A stretch of DNA of 27,543 nt, from positions 1 to 27,543 of the forward strand of contig DASZOC010000019.1 of NCBI GenBank assembly GCA_035550975.1. Reading direction: 5' to 3'. Numbering within the stretch: position 1 is the first letter of the stretch; each line of letters starts with the position of its first letter. The position numbers and the translations under genes are program-made. Positions 1 through 6,822 of the stretch are shown here, one piece after another. Source of the DNA: DASZOC01 sp035550975. GTDB taxonomy: Bacteria > Actinomycetota > CADDZG01 > WHSQ01. The notes below the pieces were generated by a model. The model had not been told where the DNA came from. It was given only the letters and a program-made list of their open reading frames with translations, and searched no databases.

Positions 1-18
1 GCGAAGCCGCGTGTGTCT

Positions 19-201
19 CTAGAGACCCGGTTTCGGCTCGTCGTCCGGGAGCGGCGGTTGCTGTTGCTCCTCGGCGTCGGACGTGTCCTCGTCCGGGGTG
101 GCCTCCGCGACGCCTTCGCCGAGCGGATCGCCGTCGCCGCCGTGGACGACGGGCCCCGACTGCGACTGCTGGTGGTGTTCTTCGTCGCCGTGATGCGTCA
201 T
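19..201 (-). CDS. Small acidic, disordered protein of unknown function (60 aa)
   Basis: Sixty residues rich in Asp, Glu, His, Gln, Gly and Pro, starting MTHHGDEEHHQQSQSG and ending DDEPKPGL. It has no hydrophobic segment, no cysteine and no recognisable domain, so it is probably a soluble, disordered cytoplasmic protein. The case for a real gene is the start site: a nine-base perfect Shine-Dalgarno match (AAGGAGGTG) stands five bases before the ATG, the strongest ribosome binding site in the window. It is transcribed away from the PPOX gene at 331. A second small acidic protein with a strong SD site lies at 7729. No function can be assigned; confidence rests on the SD site and composition. 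Confidence 0.6.
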   Translation of the reverse strand: MTHHGDEEHHQQSQSGPVVHGGDGDPLGEGVAEATPDEDTSDAEEQQQPPLPDDEPKPGL

Positions 202-205
202 CTGA

Positions 206-214
206 CACCTCCTT
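206..214 (-). promoter_or_regulatory. Perfect extended Shine-Dalgarno site
   Basis: Reading the minus strand, AAGGAGGTG is fully complementary to the 3' end of 16S rRNA and sits five bases before the ATG at 201. It fixes the start of the small acidic gene and suggests high translation, in contrast to the SD-less genes common in this window. Confidence 0.7.
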
Positions 215-318
215 GGATGAACCGGTCTCGCGTGACGTTATCTCTCCGCGCCGGCGGGGCTTCATGCCCTGCGACTACGCAGCGATCTCGCGGTTCTCGC
301 CCTCGCCTGCTCATCGCG

Positions 319-324
319 CATAAT
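319..324 (+). promoter_or_regulatory. Putative -10 box of a leaderless PPOX gene
   Basis: CATAAT (one mismatch to TATAAT) lies six bases before the GTG at 331, and no SD site is present. A transcript starting at or next to the GTG is expected, which is the leaderless arrangement common in actinobacteria. Confidence 0.45.
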
Positions 325-330
325 GCGGTC

Positions 331-750
331 GTGAGCCGCCTGCCTGAGTCAGCCGCCGAGCTCCTCGCGTCCGATGCCGTCGGTCACGTCGTCACGATCA
401 ACGAAGACGGCAGCCCCCACGTGAGCCTGGCGTGGGTCTCAGCCGACGAAAGCGAGGTCGTTCTCGCGACGTTGGGCGACCAACGCAAGCTGCAGAACCT
501 CCGACGCGACCCGCGGGTTGCGATCTCGATCGCGGGGACGAAGGTCCATCCGCCGGGGCTCAAGGAATACCTCGTCGTCTACGGGACCGCGCGGATCACA
601 GAGGGTGGCGCGCCCGAGATGTTGCAGGAGCTCGCCCGCACCTATCTCGGCCCCGACGTTCGCTTCCCCCCGATGGACGACCCGCCCGCGGGCTTCGTCA
701 CGCGCGTGACGGTGGACCGCGTCGGCGGCGTCGGCCCCTGGAGCAGCTGA
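331..750 (+). CDS. PPOX-class (pyridoxamine 5'-phosphate oxidase-like) FMN/F420-binding protein
   Basis: The 139-residue protein has the split beta-barrel pattern of the PPOX superfamily. A short helix (AAELLASDAVGHV) leads to a strand with a Gly-Ser-Pro turn (NEDGSPHVSLAWV), then a block resembling a cofactor phosphate-binding site (LGDQRKLQNLRRDPRVAISI), then EYLVVYGTARI. Its length suits the short actinobacterial members that use FMN or F420 in the cytoplasm; substrate cannot be told. The GTG at 331 was chosen because family homology begins there, a -10-like CATAAT lies six bases upstream, and the open frame further upstream has Arg-rich composition unlike a real protein and overlaps the divergent small gene. 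It runs convergently towards the SGNH hydrolase gene, 10 bases away. Confidence 0.8.
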   Translation: MSRLPESAAELLASDAVGHVVTINEDGSPHVSLAWVSADESEVVLATLGDQRKLQNLRRDPRVAISIAGTKVHPPGLKEYLVVYGTARITEGGAPEMLQELARTYLGPDVRFPPMDDPPAGFVTRVTVDRVGGVGPWSS

Positions 751-760
751 AGGCCGACCC

Positions 761-1531
761 CTAGCCGCAGGCGATGTCGCACAGGAGCCCCGCGATGACA
801 CGGTGGCCCTTGTCCGACGGATGGATGATGTCGTCGGCCATCAGCCCCTCGTCCGACGCCGAGCGATCGCCGTCGGGGCCGTTGAACGCAGCGTGGACGT
901 CGACGCAAGTGATGTCGTGTCGCTCGGCCACCGAGCACACGAGGTCGCTGCTACGGGTGGAGATCTCACGCGCCACGTCGAACGATCCGTAGCCGAGGAA
1001 CGCGAGCGCAGCCGGGTTGCCCGCGACCGGGTCCGGATAGTTCGTCATCAGGATCAGCGCATCGGGAGCCTCGCTGCGCACGCGCATAGCGACCTCGTCG
1101 AGCCGCTTCTCGATCTCGCCCAACAGGGCCTCGTAACAGGGCAGTGCCGAACAGGTGCCGGCGGTCTGCAGGAAGTCGTTGCCGCCGATCGTGATCGTAA
1201 CCAGGTGCGCTCGCTCGAGAGCGGCGCGGGCGTCGGGCGACGAGATCGCCGCCAGCAGGTCGGCCGTGGTCGCGCCGCTGACCGCGAGGTCGCTGACTTC
1301 GACGTCGGTCCCGGAGCGCTGCTCGATGAGCTCCTCGTAGTGGTCGACGTAGCTCTCGCCGGCAACAGGGCCACCGCCCGCCGGATAGGAGTCGCCGAGC
1401 GCCACGTAAGCAAGCGGCGCACCGGGCGGAGGCTCGGGCAGAGGATCGTTCCCGCGATCACACGCTGCGGACGCGGCGCCGACGAGTGCGGCGGCCGCGC
1501 CGAGCGCCGCCAGGCGCGCGCGTGGGTTCAT
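761..1531 (-). CDS. Secreted SGNH/GDSL-family esterase or lipase
   Basis: A 256-residue exported hydrolase. Residues 1-24 form a signal peptide with an Ala-rich core ending GAASAAC; Cys24 could be lipidated, but the lipobox is poor. SGNH blocks follow in order: GDSYPAGGG (nucleophile Ser48), SGAT (Gly86), IGGND (Asn118) and DDIIHPSDKGH (Asp234, His237). These are the catalytic and oxyanion residues of the family, so an ester bond is probably hydrolysed outside the membrane, with unknown substrate. Four further cysteines at 127, 132, 199 and 209 may form disulfides. The ATG at 1531 is preferred to one 33 bases upstream because it places the signal peptide at the terminus. A weak TATCGA six bases before it could be a -10. 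Confidence 0.85.
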   Translation of the reverse strand: MNPRARLAALGAAAALVGAASAACDRGNDPLPEPPPGAPLAYVALGDSYPAGGGPVAGESYVDHYEELIEQRSGTDVEVSDLAVSGATTADLLAAISSPDARAALERAHLVTITIGGNDFLQTAGTCSALPCYEALLGEIEKRLDEVAMRVRSEAPDALILMTNYPDPVAGNPAALAFLGYGSFDVAREISTRSSDLVCSVAERHDITCVDVHAAFNGPDGDRSASDEGLMADDIIHPSDKGHRVIAGLLCDIACG

Positions 1532-1597
1532 CGTGCGTCGATACCCCAAAGACGTGCCGGCCATAGCGAGGCCGGCCTTACCGGCCGAGGAAAAGCA

Positions 1598-1634
1598 GCG
1601 ATCCCCGCGGCCGCCGGTAGGCCGCGGGGATCGC
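1598..1634 (-). terminator. Intrinsic terminator of the DPxGDAN secreted-protein gene
   Basis: A perfect 15-bp inverted repeat (GCGATCCCCGCGGCC and its complement) with a seven-base loop begins 12 bases past the stop codon at 1646. On the minus strand it is followed by TGCTTTTCC, a short U-rich run. It separates this gene from the SGNH gene downstream on the same strand. Confidence 0.85.
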
Positions 1635-1645
1635 CATGTCGCGAC

Positions 1646-2266
1646 TTATTTCACGAGCTTGTAGTCCTTGCCGACCTTGGTCGTGTCGGCGACGGGGTAC
1701 GCGAACCCGGCCGGATAGCTGCCGCCCGAGTAGATGAAGCCGTGCGCTTGCGGAGCCTTCAACGTCGCGCCTTTGCCGAGCCCTTTATGCGCCTTGCGGG
1801 ACACGACGAGCATGTTGCCGAGCACCTCGGCCTTGATCGGGGCACCGCCCGCGCACGTGTCGCGCAGGTGGCCTTCGGCCTCAGTGAGCGCATCGGTCGC
1901 TCCGGGGTAGAAGGCCTCGAACACGAGGCAGTGGGTGCCGCCCGGCCCGTCGGGGTTGACGCGGAGCCGGTATCCCACGCCCTGGGTGGCGGGGGCCGCC
2001 GCCTCCGTCTCCCACGTGATGTAGAGGTTCTTCGCATCGTTCGCCAGCGAGACGCTGACGAGGTCCGTGACGCTGCTGACGTCGGCGGGCGTGACGTGGT
2101 CACCGAAGGAGCCGTCGCCGGTGCCCTGGTCGTTCAGGAAGTTGGCGTCGCCCAGCGGGTCCTCGAGGACCTTCTTGGGCGCCGGAGCCGCCGTGGCCAG
2201 GCTCGCGGCAGCCACGACACAGACTGCGACGCCGAGCATCGTTGCGATCGAAAGCTTGCGCTTCAT
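1646..2266 (-). CDS. Secreted protein of unknown function with DPxGDAN motif
   Basis: A 206-residue protein with a clear signal peptide (MKRKLSIATMLGVAVCVVAAASLATA, cleavage near Ala26). The mature part starts with DPLGDAN, followed by Asp/Gly-rich stretches (DQGTGDGSFGD), alternating strands (LYITWETEAAA, YRLRVNPDGPGG) and two cysteines. This layout resembles secreted beta-sandwich proteins of the carbohydrate-binding or DOMON-like type, in which a DPxGD strand opens the domain; I would not name a ligand. The ATG at 2266 has a good SD site (GGGAGG, six bases before it). A strong terminator follows the stop, so it is probably a single-gene transcript. It differs from the cupredoxins further along in lacking a Cys-His-Met copper loop. 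Confidence 0.7.
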   Translation of the reverse strand: MKRKLSIATMLGVAVCVVAAASLATAAPAPKKVLEDPLGDANFLNDQGTGDGSFGDHVTPADVSSVTDLVSVSLANDAKNLYITWETEAAAPATQGVGYRLRVNPDGPGGTHCLVFEAFYPGATDALTEAEGHLRDTCAGGAPIKAEVLGNMLVVSRKAHKGLGKGATLKAPQAHGFIYSGGSYPAGFAYPVADTTKVGKDYKLVK

Positions 2267-2356
2267 GTGTCCTCCCAGGTATGGCTGCTTCTGCCTAGGA
2301 AAGCCTTTCGGCACCGGCCGAGCGAATCCCTGCCCGCCCCGGGGACGAGCGGGCGC

Positions 2357-2596
2357 CTAGGAGCCGGGTTCGCGGTCGCGTTCTAGCACCTGGCGGGCGA
2401 GCGCTTGGGCCTCCTCCAGCCGGGCGCTGTCGACGAACAGGCGCGTCCCCTTCTCCCAGATGCTGCTGAAGTAGCCGGGCTGCTTGTACCACCACACGAT
2501 GCCTGCTTTCTCGAGCTCACCGGCGATGTCGTTGGCGTGCTCGTGGGTGAACTGCCCGAGGTGAACCGTCCTGACGTCGGAGTCCCAGAAGCCCAT
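2357..2596 (-). CDS. DUF2007-like small protein
   Basis: A 79-residue soluble protein. It contains an early strand (VRTVHLGQFT), a helix with a family-like sequence (ANDIAGELEKAGIVWWYKQ), a strand (RLFVDSARL) and a final helix (EEAQALARQVLER). The ferredoxin-like beta-alpha-beta pattern and the 'ELEKAGI' segment recall DUF2007, sometimes annotated as putative signal-transducing proteins; no biochemical role is established. No SD site is present, but CATACT stands six bases before the ATG, so leaderless expression is plausible. Its upstream neighbour on the same strand ends at 2624, 27 bases away, so partial co-transcription cannot be excluded. Confidence 0.6.
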   Translation of the reverse strand: MGFWDSDVRTVHLGQFTHEHANDIAGELEKAGIVWWYKQPGYFSSIWEKGTRLFVDSARLEEAQALARQVLERDREPGS

Positions 2597-2623
2597 CGAC
2601 CCAGTATGCCGGGGGTCGCGGAG

Positions 2624-3085
2624 CTACGGCCCGATCGAGAGCGCGCCGTTCAACTGGAACGTCCGCCCCTTCGGTAGATCGAAATCCACCGAGCTCGAAC
2701 GCGTCTCGCCCGCGGGGACCTGACCGATGCCGACCGGGATCGAGGTCCTGCCCAGGCGCAGCGTGATGGTGCCGCGCCACATGAAGATGCTGTCGTTCGT
2801 GACCCGCAACCGCATCGCGATCGTTCCTCGTCCCGCCGTCGTCACTCCCGGGCTGACGCTCAGACCGCCGCACAGACCGGCGTCGGCTTCCTCCCTGGAG
2901 ATCACCAGCGAGCTGAGGAGCTCGGGCTCGCCATCGGGGGGGATCACTACCGTGAACGGCTGCCTGATCTCTTCTTTGCAAGTGAGGACGTGGGTCAGCC
3001 CGCTGAGGTTCGCCTGGCCGATCGGGATGAGGAATATGCCCATCAACCCGAACAGAGCGAGGCGCGACCGTAGGATCGAGGGCAT
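2624..3085 (-). CDS. Secreted or membrane-anchored protein of unknown function
   Basis: A 153-residue protein with an N-terminal hydrophobic segment (RLALFGLMGIFLIPIGQA), either signal peptide or anchor. The rest is strand-rich: TVVIPPDG, a Cys pair (Cys35 in LTCKEE and another in DAGLCGGL), TIAMRLRVTND, MWRGTITLRLG and VDFDLPKGRTFQLNG, suggesting an exported beta-sandwich. I recognise no family. The ATG at 3085 was chosen because the signal segment follows at once and a TAACCT -10 hexamer lies seven bases upstream. Its start codon shares two bases (CATG) with that of the divergent gene at 3084. Upstream in-frame sequence is Arg/Ser/Thr-rich and typical of shadow translation. Confidence 0.65.
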   Translation of the reverse strand: MPSILRSRLALFGLMGIFLIPIGQANLSGLTHVLTCKEEIRQPFTVVIPPDGEPELLSSLVISREEADAGLCGGLSVSPGVTTAGRGTIAMRLRVTNDSIFMWRGTITLRLGRTSIPVGIGQVPAGETRSSSVDFDLPKGRTFQLNGALSIGP

Positions 3086-3098
3086 GAGGGAGAGGTTA
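3071..3098. promoter_or_regulatory. Symmetric back-to-back leaderless promoters with overlapping start codons
   Basis: The divergent genes share the tetranucleotide CATG at 3083-3086: the plus ATG is 3084-3086 and the minus ATG is 3085-3083. TAGGAT (3071-3076) precedes the plus start by seven bases, and TAACCT (minus strand, 3098-3093) precedes the minus start by seven bases. Each -10 box lies inside the other gene's coding sequence. No SD site is possible for either gene in this arrangement. Confidence 0.6.
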
Positions 3099-3953
3099 CG
3101 TCGCTTGGGGCCGGTCGGGACGAGGCGCCTGCTCGTGGCCGTCGGGTTGATCATCCTGCTTGCGGTGGCGGGGACGATGTACCTGCGCGGCGTCGAGCGT
3201 GTCGAGGTGATGGCGACGTTGCTGTTCATCCCGATCTTCGTCGCCTTCGCCACCTGGGGGCTCAAGGGCGGCGTCATCGCCGGCGCGCTCGCGGCGCTCG
3301 CTTACGTCGGGTTGCGCTATCCCGCGATCGAAGCCGTGGGTATCGGCCGTTTCAGTGGGTTGATCGCGTCACGAGCGCTCGGTTTCATCGCATTCGGAGC
3401 TATCGGGGGGACCGCGAACGAGATCTTGGAAGCCTCACTTCAGAAGCTCGAGCTCTACGACCAGATCGACGACGAGACGGGTCTGTTCAATGCCCGCTTC
3501 TTCCTCGAGGACACCGACCTCGAGGTGTCACGCTCGAAGCGCTACAAGACAATCTTCTCGATCGCCGTCGTCGAGTTCCCCGCCTCGTCGCTGGAGCCTC
3601 TCAAGCGACGCCAGCGCGCGGCCGCTACGAAAGAGCTGGGACGGTTGCTCGGCGAGAGCATCCGCGATGTCGACCGGGCCGTGCACGGCTCCGACGGAGT
3701 GACCAACCGGCTCGCGGTCGTGATGCCGGAGACGGGCGCCGAAGGTGCCGTGATCTTCACGGAGCGGCTGCGCAACAAGGTGGGCGAATACCTGCGGATC
3801 AAAGGTGCTCAGCTCGGCCCGACCGACATCGTCAGCCGTTCGATCACGTATCCCCACGACGGAGAACCGGAGGTCCAGAAGTTGCGCTCCGAGTTCGCGT
3901 CGATCGAAGGCCTGCAGCAACCCGGCTCCGCGGAAGACGGCGCGGACAGCTAG
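3084..3953 (+). CDS. Membrane protein with degenerate GGDEF-like domain
   Basis: A 289-residue protein. Hydrophobic segments at about 15-34, 42-58, 62-78 and 88-110 form a membrane module; GLKGGVIAGALAALAYVGL recalls the small sensor regions of DUF4118-type proteins. From residue 126 a GGDEF-like fold begins (YDQIDDETGLFNARFF, compare the usual D.LTGL.N...F). Where active diguanylate cyclases have GGDEF before the final strand and PET turn, this protein reads VTNRL (206-210) followed by AVVMPET. The substrate and metal residues are therefore missing, and c-di-GMP synthesis is unlikely; a binding or sensory role is more probable. The start overlaps that of the divergent secreted protein, with TAGGAT seven bases before the ATG. 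Confidence 0.7.
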   Translation: MRERLRRLGPVGTRRLLVAVGLIILLAVAGTMYLRGVERVEVMATLLFIPIFVAFATWGLKGGVIAGALAALAYVGLRYPAIEAVGIGRFSGLIASRALGFIAFGAIGGTANEILEASLQKLELYDQIDDETGLFNARFFLEDTDLEVSRSKRYKTIFSIAVVEFPASSLEPLKRRQRAAATKELGRLLGESIRDVDRAVHGSDGVTNRLAVVMPETGAEGAVIFTERLRNKVGEYLRIKGAQLGPTDIVSRSITYPHDGEPEVQKLRSEFASIEGLQQPGSAEDGADS

Positions 3954-4021
3954 CACCTCCCGCTCGCTAAAAGACCACCCGAACGGGCGGGATGTAGGTG
4001 CCCCTCTGGCAGGATGCCCGG

Positions 4022-4867
4022 ATGCCCGAGACGCTGCGCACCGACCTGACGGATGGCGTTTTCTCGATCGTTCTGACGCGGGCGGACGAGTACAACACGA
4101 TCACGCCCCAGCTACGCGACGAGCTCGCCGCCGCTCTCGACGAAGGTGATGCCGACGACGACGCGCGCGTGATGTTGTTGCGAGCGGAGGGACCCGCCTT
4201 CTGCGCCGGTTACGGGCTCGACTGGTCGACGCAGATGCAGGCGCAAGAGGCGTCCTCGGGACGAGCCTGGGACCCGGCCGCCGACCTGCGCGGCATCTCC
4301 ACCTTCGTAGACGTCTACATGAAGCTGTTCAAGGCGTGGAAGCCGACGATCGCCGCGGTACAGGGGTGGTGCATCGCGGGCGGCACCGACATGGTGCTGT
4401 GTGCCGACATCGTCGTCGCCGGCGAGGGCGCGTCCTTCGGCTACCCGCCGGCGCGGGTGTGGGGGGTCCCGACGACGGCGATGTGGGTCTACCGCCTCGG
4501 TCTCGAGCGCGCGAAGCGCTACCTGTTGACCGGTGACGAGATCACAGCGCCTGAGGCCGCCCGTGTCGGCCTGATCCTCGAAGCGGTCCCCGACGACGAG
4601 CTGCAGGATCATGCGATGGCGCTCGCGAAGCGGATGGCTCTGCTTCCTGTGAACCAGCTCGTGATGCTGAAACTCTTGTGCAACCAGACGGTCGAGAACA
4701 TGGGCCTCGCGTCGTCACGGACGCTGGGTTCGCTCTTCGACGGGATAGCGCGTCACACCCAGGAGGGCCTGGACTTCGTCGCGCGCTCCGCAGAGGTGGG
4801 GGTGCGGGAGGCGGTGCGCGAACGGGATGACCCCTTCGGGGACTACGGCTCGCGCCCGAAGACGTAG
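4022..4867 (+). CDS. Crotonase (enoyl-CoA hydratase/isomerase) family protein
   Basis: A 281-residue cytoplasmic protein of normal crotonase length. The CoA and oxyanion-hole signatures are present (GPAFCAGYGLD at 57-67; GWCIAGGTDMVLCADIV at 115-131), and the order RLGLERAKRYLLTGDEI...EAARVGL is typical. Of the two glutamates used by classical hydratases, the first is replaced by Asp123 (AGGTDM) and the second by Pro143 (FGYPPARVWG), so simple water addition to enoyl-CoA is doubtful; isomerase, hydrolase or another CoA-thioester reaction is possible. The ATG at 4022 fits family starts and has CAGGAT six bases upstream; an in-frame GTG at 3998 is the alternative. It leads a lipid operon with the patatin gene two bases downstream. 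Confidence 0.85.
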   Translation: MPETLRTDLTDGVFSIVLTRADEYNTITPQLRDELAAALDEGDADDDARVMLLRAEGPAFCAGYGLDWSTQMQAQEASSGRAWDPAADLRGISTFVDVYMKLFKAWKPTIAAVQGWCIAGGTDMVLCADIVVAGEGASFGYPPARVWGVPTTAMWVYRLGLERAKRYLLTGDEITAPEAARVGLILEAVPDDELQDHAMALAKRMALLPVNQLVMLKLLCNQTVENMGLASSRTLGSLFDGIARHTQEGLDFVARSAEVGVREAVRERDDPFGDYGSRPKT

Positions 4868-4869
4868 CC

Positions 4870-5745
4870 GTGACGACCGCCAACGCTCGCGCCTCGGACA
4901 AGATCGCCTTCGTCCTCGGAGGTGGCGGGCGGCTCGGCGCGTGCGAGGTCGGCATGCTGCGGGCCCTGTTCGAGCGCGACATCGTCCCCGATGTCGTCGT
5001 CGGGACGTCGATCGGCGCGCTGAACGGTGCTGCTGTGGCGGTGGCTCCCGAGCTGGCGACGGTCGGCCGCCTCGAGGAGGTGTGGACGACGCTCGACAGG
5101 AGCGAGGTGTTCTCCGGCACGGTTTTGTCGGGGGCCGCGAACCTGGTGCGCACCAGGACCTCGTTGCAGTCGAACCAACCCCTGCGCAGCCTCATCGAGC
5201 GGTTGCTACCGGCGAAGACGTTCGACGATCTCGCGCTCCCGTTCCAGTGCGTGGCGGCGTCGATCGAGCGGGCCGCCGAGCACTGGTTCGACAGCGGCCC
5301 GCTGGTGGACGCGATCCTCGCCTCCTGCGCGGTGCCCGGCATCCTCCCGGCGATCGAGATCGACGGCGAGCACTTCATCGACGGCGGTGTCGTGAACAGC
5401 ATCCCGATCTCGCGGGCGGTCGATCTCGGCGCGACGGAGATATTCGTGCTGCACGTCGGGCGCATCGAGCGCCCGCTGACCGCGCCGAGGAACCCGTGGC
5501 AGGTGGGGATGGTGACCTTCGAGGTCGCTCGCCGGCACCGGTTCGCGCGCGACATGGCGTCGCTGCCGGAGGGTGTGATCGCGCACGTGATGCCGTCGGG
5601 CGAGACGGCGCCGCGCTTCGACAGTTTCGAGCAGCTCCGCTACAAGAACTTCAAGGCGATCGGCCGCCACATCGAAGCCGCCTACGAGGCGAGCGCGGCT
5701 TACCTCGACGATGCCGCGCTGGTGCGCCGGGGACCGGACACGTAA
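4870..5745 (+). CDS. Patatin-like phospholipase (RssA type)
   Basis: A 291-residue serine hydrolase. It has the glycine-rich oxyanion loop (LGGGGRLGA, 16-24), the nucleophile elbow GTSIG with Ser47, and the Asp-Gly dyad residue Asp171 in FIDGGVVNS. Length and motif order match the short bacterial RssA/YchK-like patatins, which hydrolyse acyl esters of phospholipids or neutral lipids. There is no signal peptide, so action at the inner leaflet or in the cytoplasm is likely. The GTG start is two bases after the crotonase stop, implying translational coupling. The next gene is a PlsC-like acyltransferase, so the three probably serve one acyl-lipid turnover or remodelling pathway (inference). A hairpin directly after the stop covers the next SD site. 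Confidence 0.88.
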   Translation: MTTANARASDKIAFVLGGGGRLGACEVGMLRALFERDIVPDVVVGTSIGALNGAAVAVAPELATVGRLEEVWTTLDRSEVFSGTVLSGAANLVRTRTSLQSNQPLRSLIERLLPAKTFDDLALPFQCVAASIERAAEHWFDSGPLVDAILASCAVPGILPAIEIDGEHFIDGGVVNSIPISRAVDLGATEIFVLHVGRIERPLTAPRNPWQVGMVTFEVARRHRFARDMASLPEGVIAHVMPSGETAPRFDSFEQLRYKNFKAIGRHIEAAYEASAAYLDDAALVRRGPDT

Positions 5746-5761
5746 CCTCCCGTGCGGGAGG
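5746..5761 (+). promoter_or_regulatory. Hairpin covering the acyltransferase SD site (possible translational coupling)
   Basis: CCTCCC, a four-base GTGC loop and GGGAGG form a perfect 6-bp stem starting at the base after the patatin stop codon (TAA, 5743-5745). Its 3' arm is the SD region of the acyltransferase gene at 5772. A ribosome terminating on the patatin stop would open the stem, so coupled translation is the simple reading. Confidence 0.45.
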
Positions 5762-5771
5762 TGGGGGATAG

Positions 5772-6794
5772 ATGGACTGGCTGCCGCCGCGCTGGCTACG
5801 CCGCCTAGTGATCGCGCCGCTCGTGGTGCTGATCTGCCTCGCGCTGCTGGCGATCTCGCCGGTTCTCCTCCTGGTCGCGGCGATCGTCGACGTCTTCGTT
5901 CCCGGCAGCTGGCGCACGCTGCGTATGGTCGCCTTCGCGACGTTCTATGTCTTCATGGAGGTAGCCGGTCTGGTCGTGCTGTTCGCGATGTGGATCTGGT
6001 TCGGGTTCGGCACGAAGATCAAGACCGAGCGCGCGCAAGATGTCCACTACCGCCTCATGGCCTTCTATCTGAAGATCGTCTACCGCGCCGTCGCGCTGCT
6101 GTTCGGTCTGCGCATCAACATCGAACAGCGACGACCGCCGCAGCCCGGGCCGCTCCTCGTGTTCTCCCGCCACGCCGGACCCGGCAACTCGCTCATGTTG
6201 ATCGGCACGATGATGATCGCCTACAACCGCAGGCCGCGCATCGTGATGCTTGCGAAACTGCAGTGGGACCCGCTCTTCGACACGATGTTCAACCGTCTGC
6301 CGAACCGTTTCATCAAACACGACAAGCACAAGTCCGATCAGTACGTCACGGCGATCGGTGAGCTCGCCGAAGGACTGGGCGACCAGGACGCGTTCGTGCT
6401 GTTTCCCGAGGGCCGTGACTTCACACAACGGCTGCGCCGGCGGGCGATCGACTACCTGCGGAGCAAGGGCTTCGACCGGCACGCGGAACGGGCCGAGTCG
6501 ATGCTGCACGTGTTGCCCCCGCGCCACCGCGGGCCGCTCGCCGCGATCACGAGCGCGCCGCAGGCCGACGTCGCGTTCGTGGCGCACTCGGTCCTAGAAG
6601 AGCTCGGGTCGTTCAAGCAGCTATGGCGGCGCATCCCGTTGGACGATCCGATCGACGGGCAGTACTGGCGCCTTCCGCCCAGCGAGGTCCCGAAGACCGA
6701 AGACGAGGTGATCGAGTGGCTCTACAACTGGTGGGAGCGCATCGATGAGTGGGTCGAAGAGCACAAGCTGCCGGAACCGGCGCGCGTTGGGTGA
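5772..6794 (+). CDS. PlsC-like 1-acylglycerol-3-phosphate acyltransferase family membrane protein
   Basis: A 340-residue protein with an N-terminal pair or trio of membrane segments (about 12-45 and 52-79) followed by an acyltransferase domain. Block I reads SRHAGPGNS, an HX4N version (His134, Asn139) of the usual HX4D. Block III is FPEGRDFT (211-218). These support acyl transfer to a glycerophosphate-type acceptor at the inner membrane face, although Asn in place of the catalytic Asp is unusual and could lower or change activity. The C-terminus is rich in Trp and acidic residues (WLYNWWERIDEWVEEH). The SD site GGAGG lies in the hairpin 5746-5761. It follows the crotonase and patatin genes on the same strand and probably shares their transcript. 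Confidence 0.8.
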   Translation: MDWLPPRWLRRLVIAPLVVLICLALLAISPVLLLVAAIVDVFVPGSWRTLRMVAFATFYVFMEVAGLVVLFAMWIWFGFGTKIKTERAQDVHYRLMAFYLKIVYRAVALLFGLRINIEQRRPPQPGPLLVFSRHAGPGNSLMLIGTMMIAYNRRPRIVMLAKLQWDPLFDTMFNRLPNRFIKHDKHKSDQYVTAIGELAEGLGDQDAFVLFPEGRDFTQRLRRRAIDYLRSKGFDRHAERAESMLHVLPPRHRGPLAAITSAPQADVAFVAHSVLEELGSFKQLWRRIPLDDPIDGQYWRLPPSEVPKTEDEVIEWLYNWWERIDEWVEEHKLPEPARVG

Positions 6795-6800
6795 ACGCGG

Positions 6801-6820
6801 GCGCGGCCGTAAAACCGCGC
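6801..6820. terminator. Weak hairpin between convergent genes
   Basis: GCGCGG and CCGCGC form a 6-bp stem around an eight-base loop (CCGTAAAA) in the 28-base gap between the convergent acyltransferase and DUF2269 genes. No clear U-run follows on either strand, so termination is only suggested by position. Confidence 0.3.
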
Positions 6821-6822
6821 GA

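Noticed and set aside
13..330. N-terminal extension of the PPOX protein
   Set aside because: The upstream frame has Arg/Leu/Val-rich shadow composition, overlaps a divergent gene with a perfect SD site, and homology begins only at 331.
803..2386. A long open frame on the plus strand opposite the SGNH and DPxGDAN genes
   Set aside because: It is rich in Arg and Ala, has no family resemblance, and crosses two well-supported minus-strand genes and a terminator; it is a GC-skew shadow.
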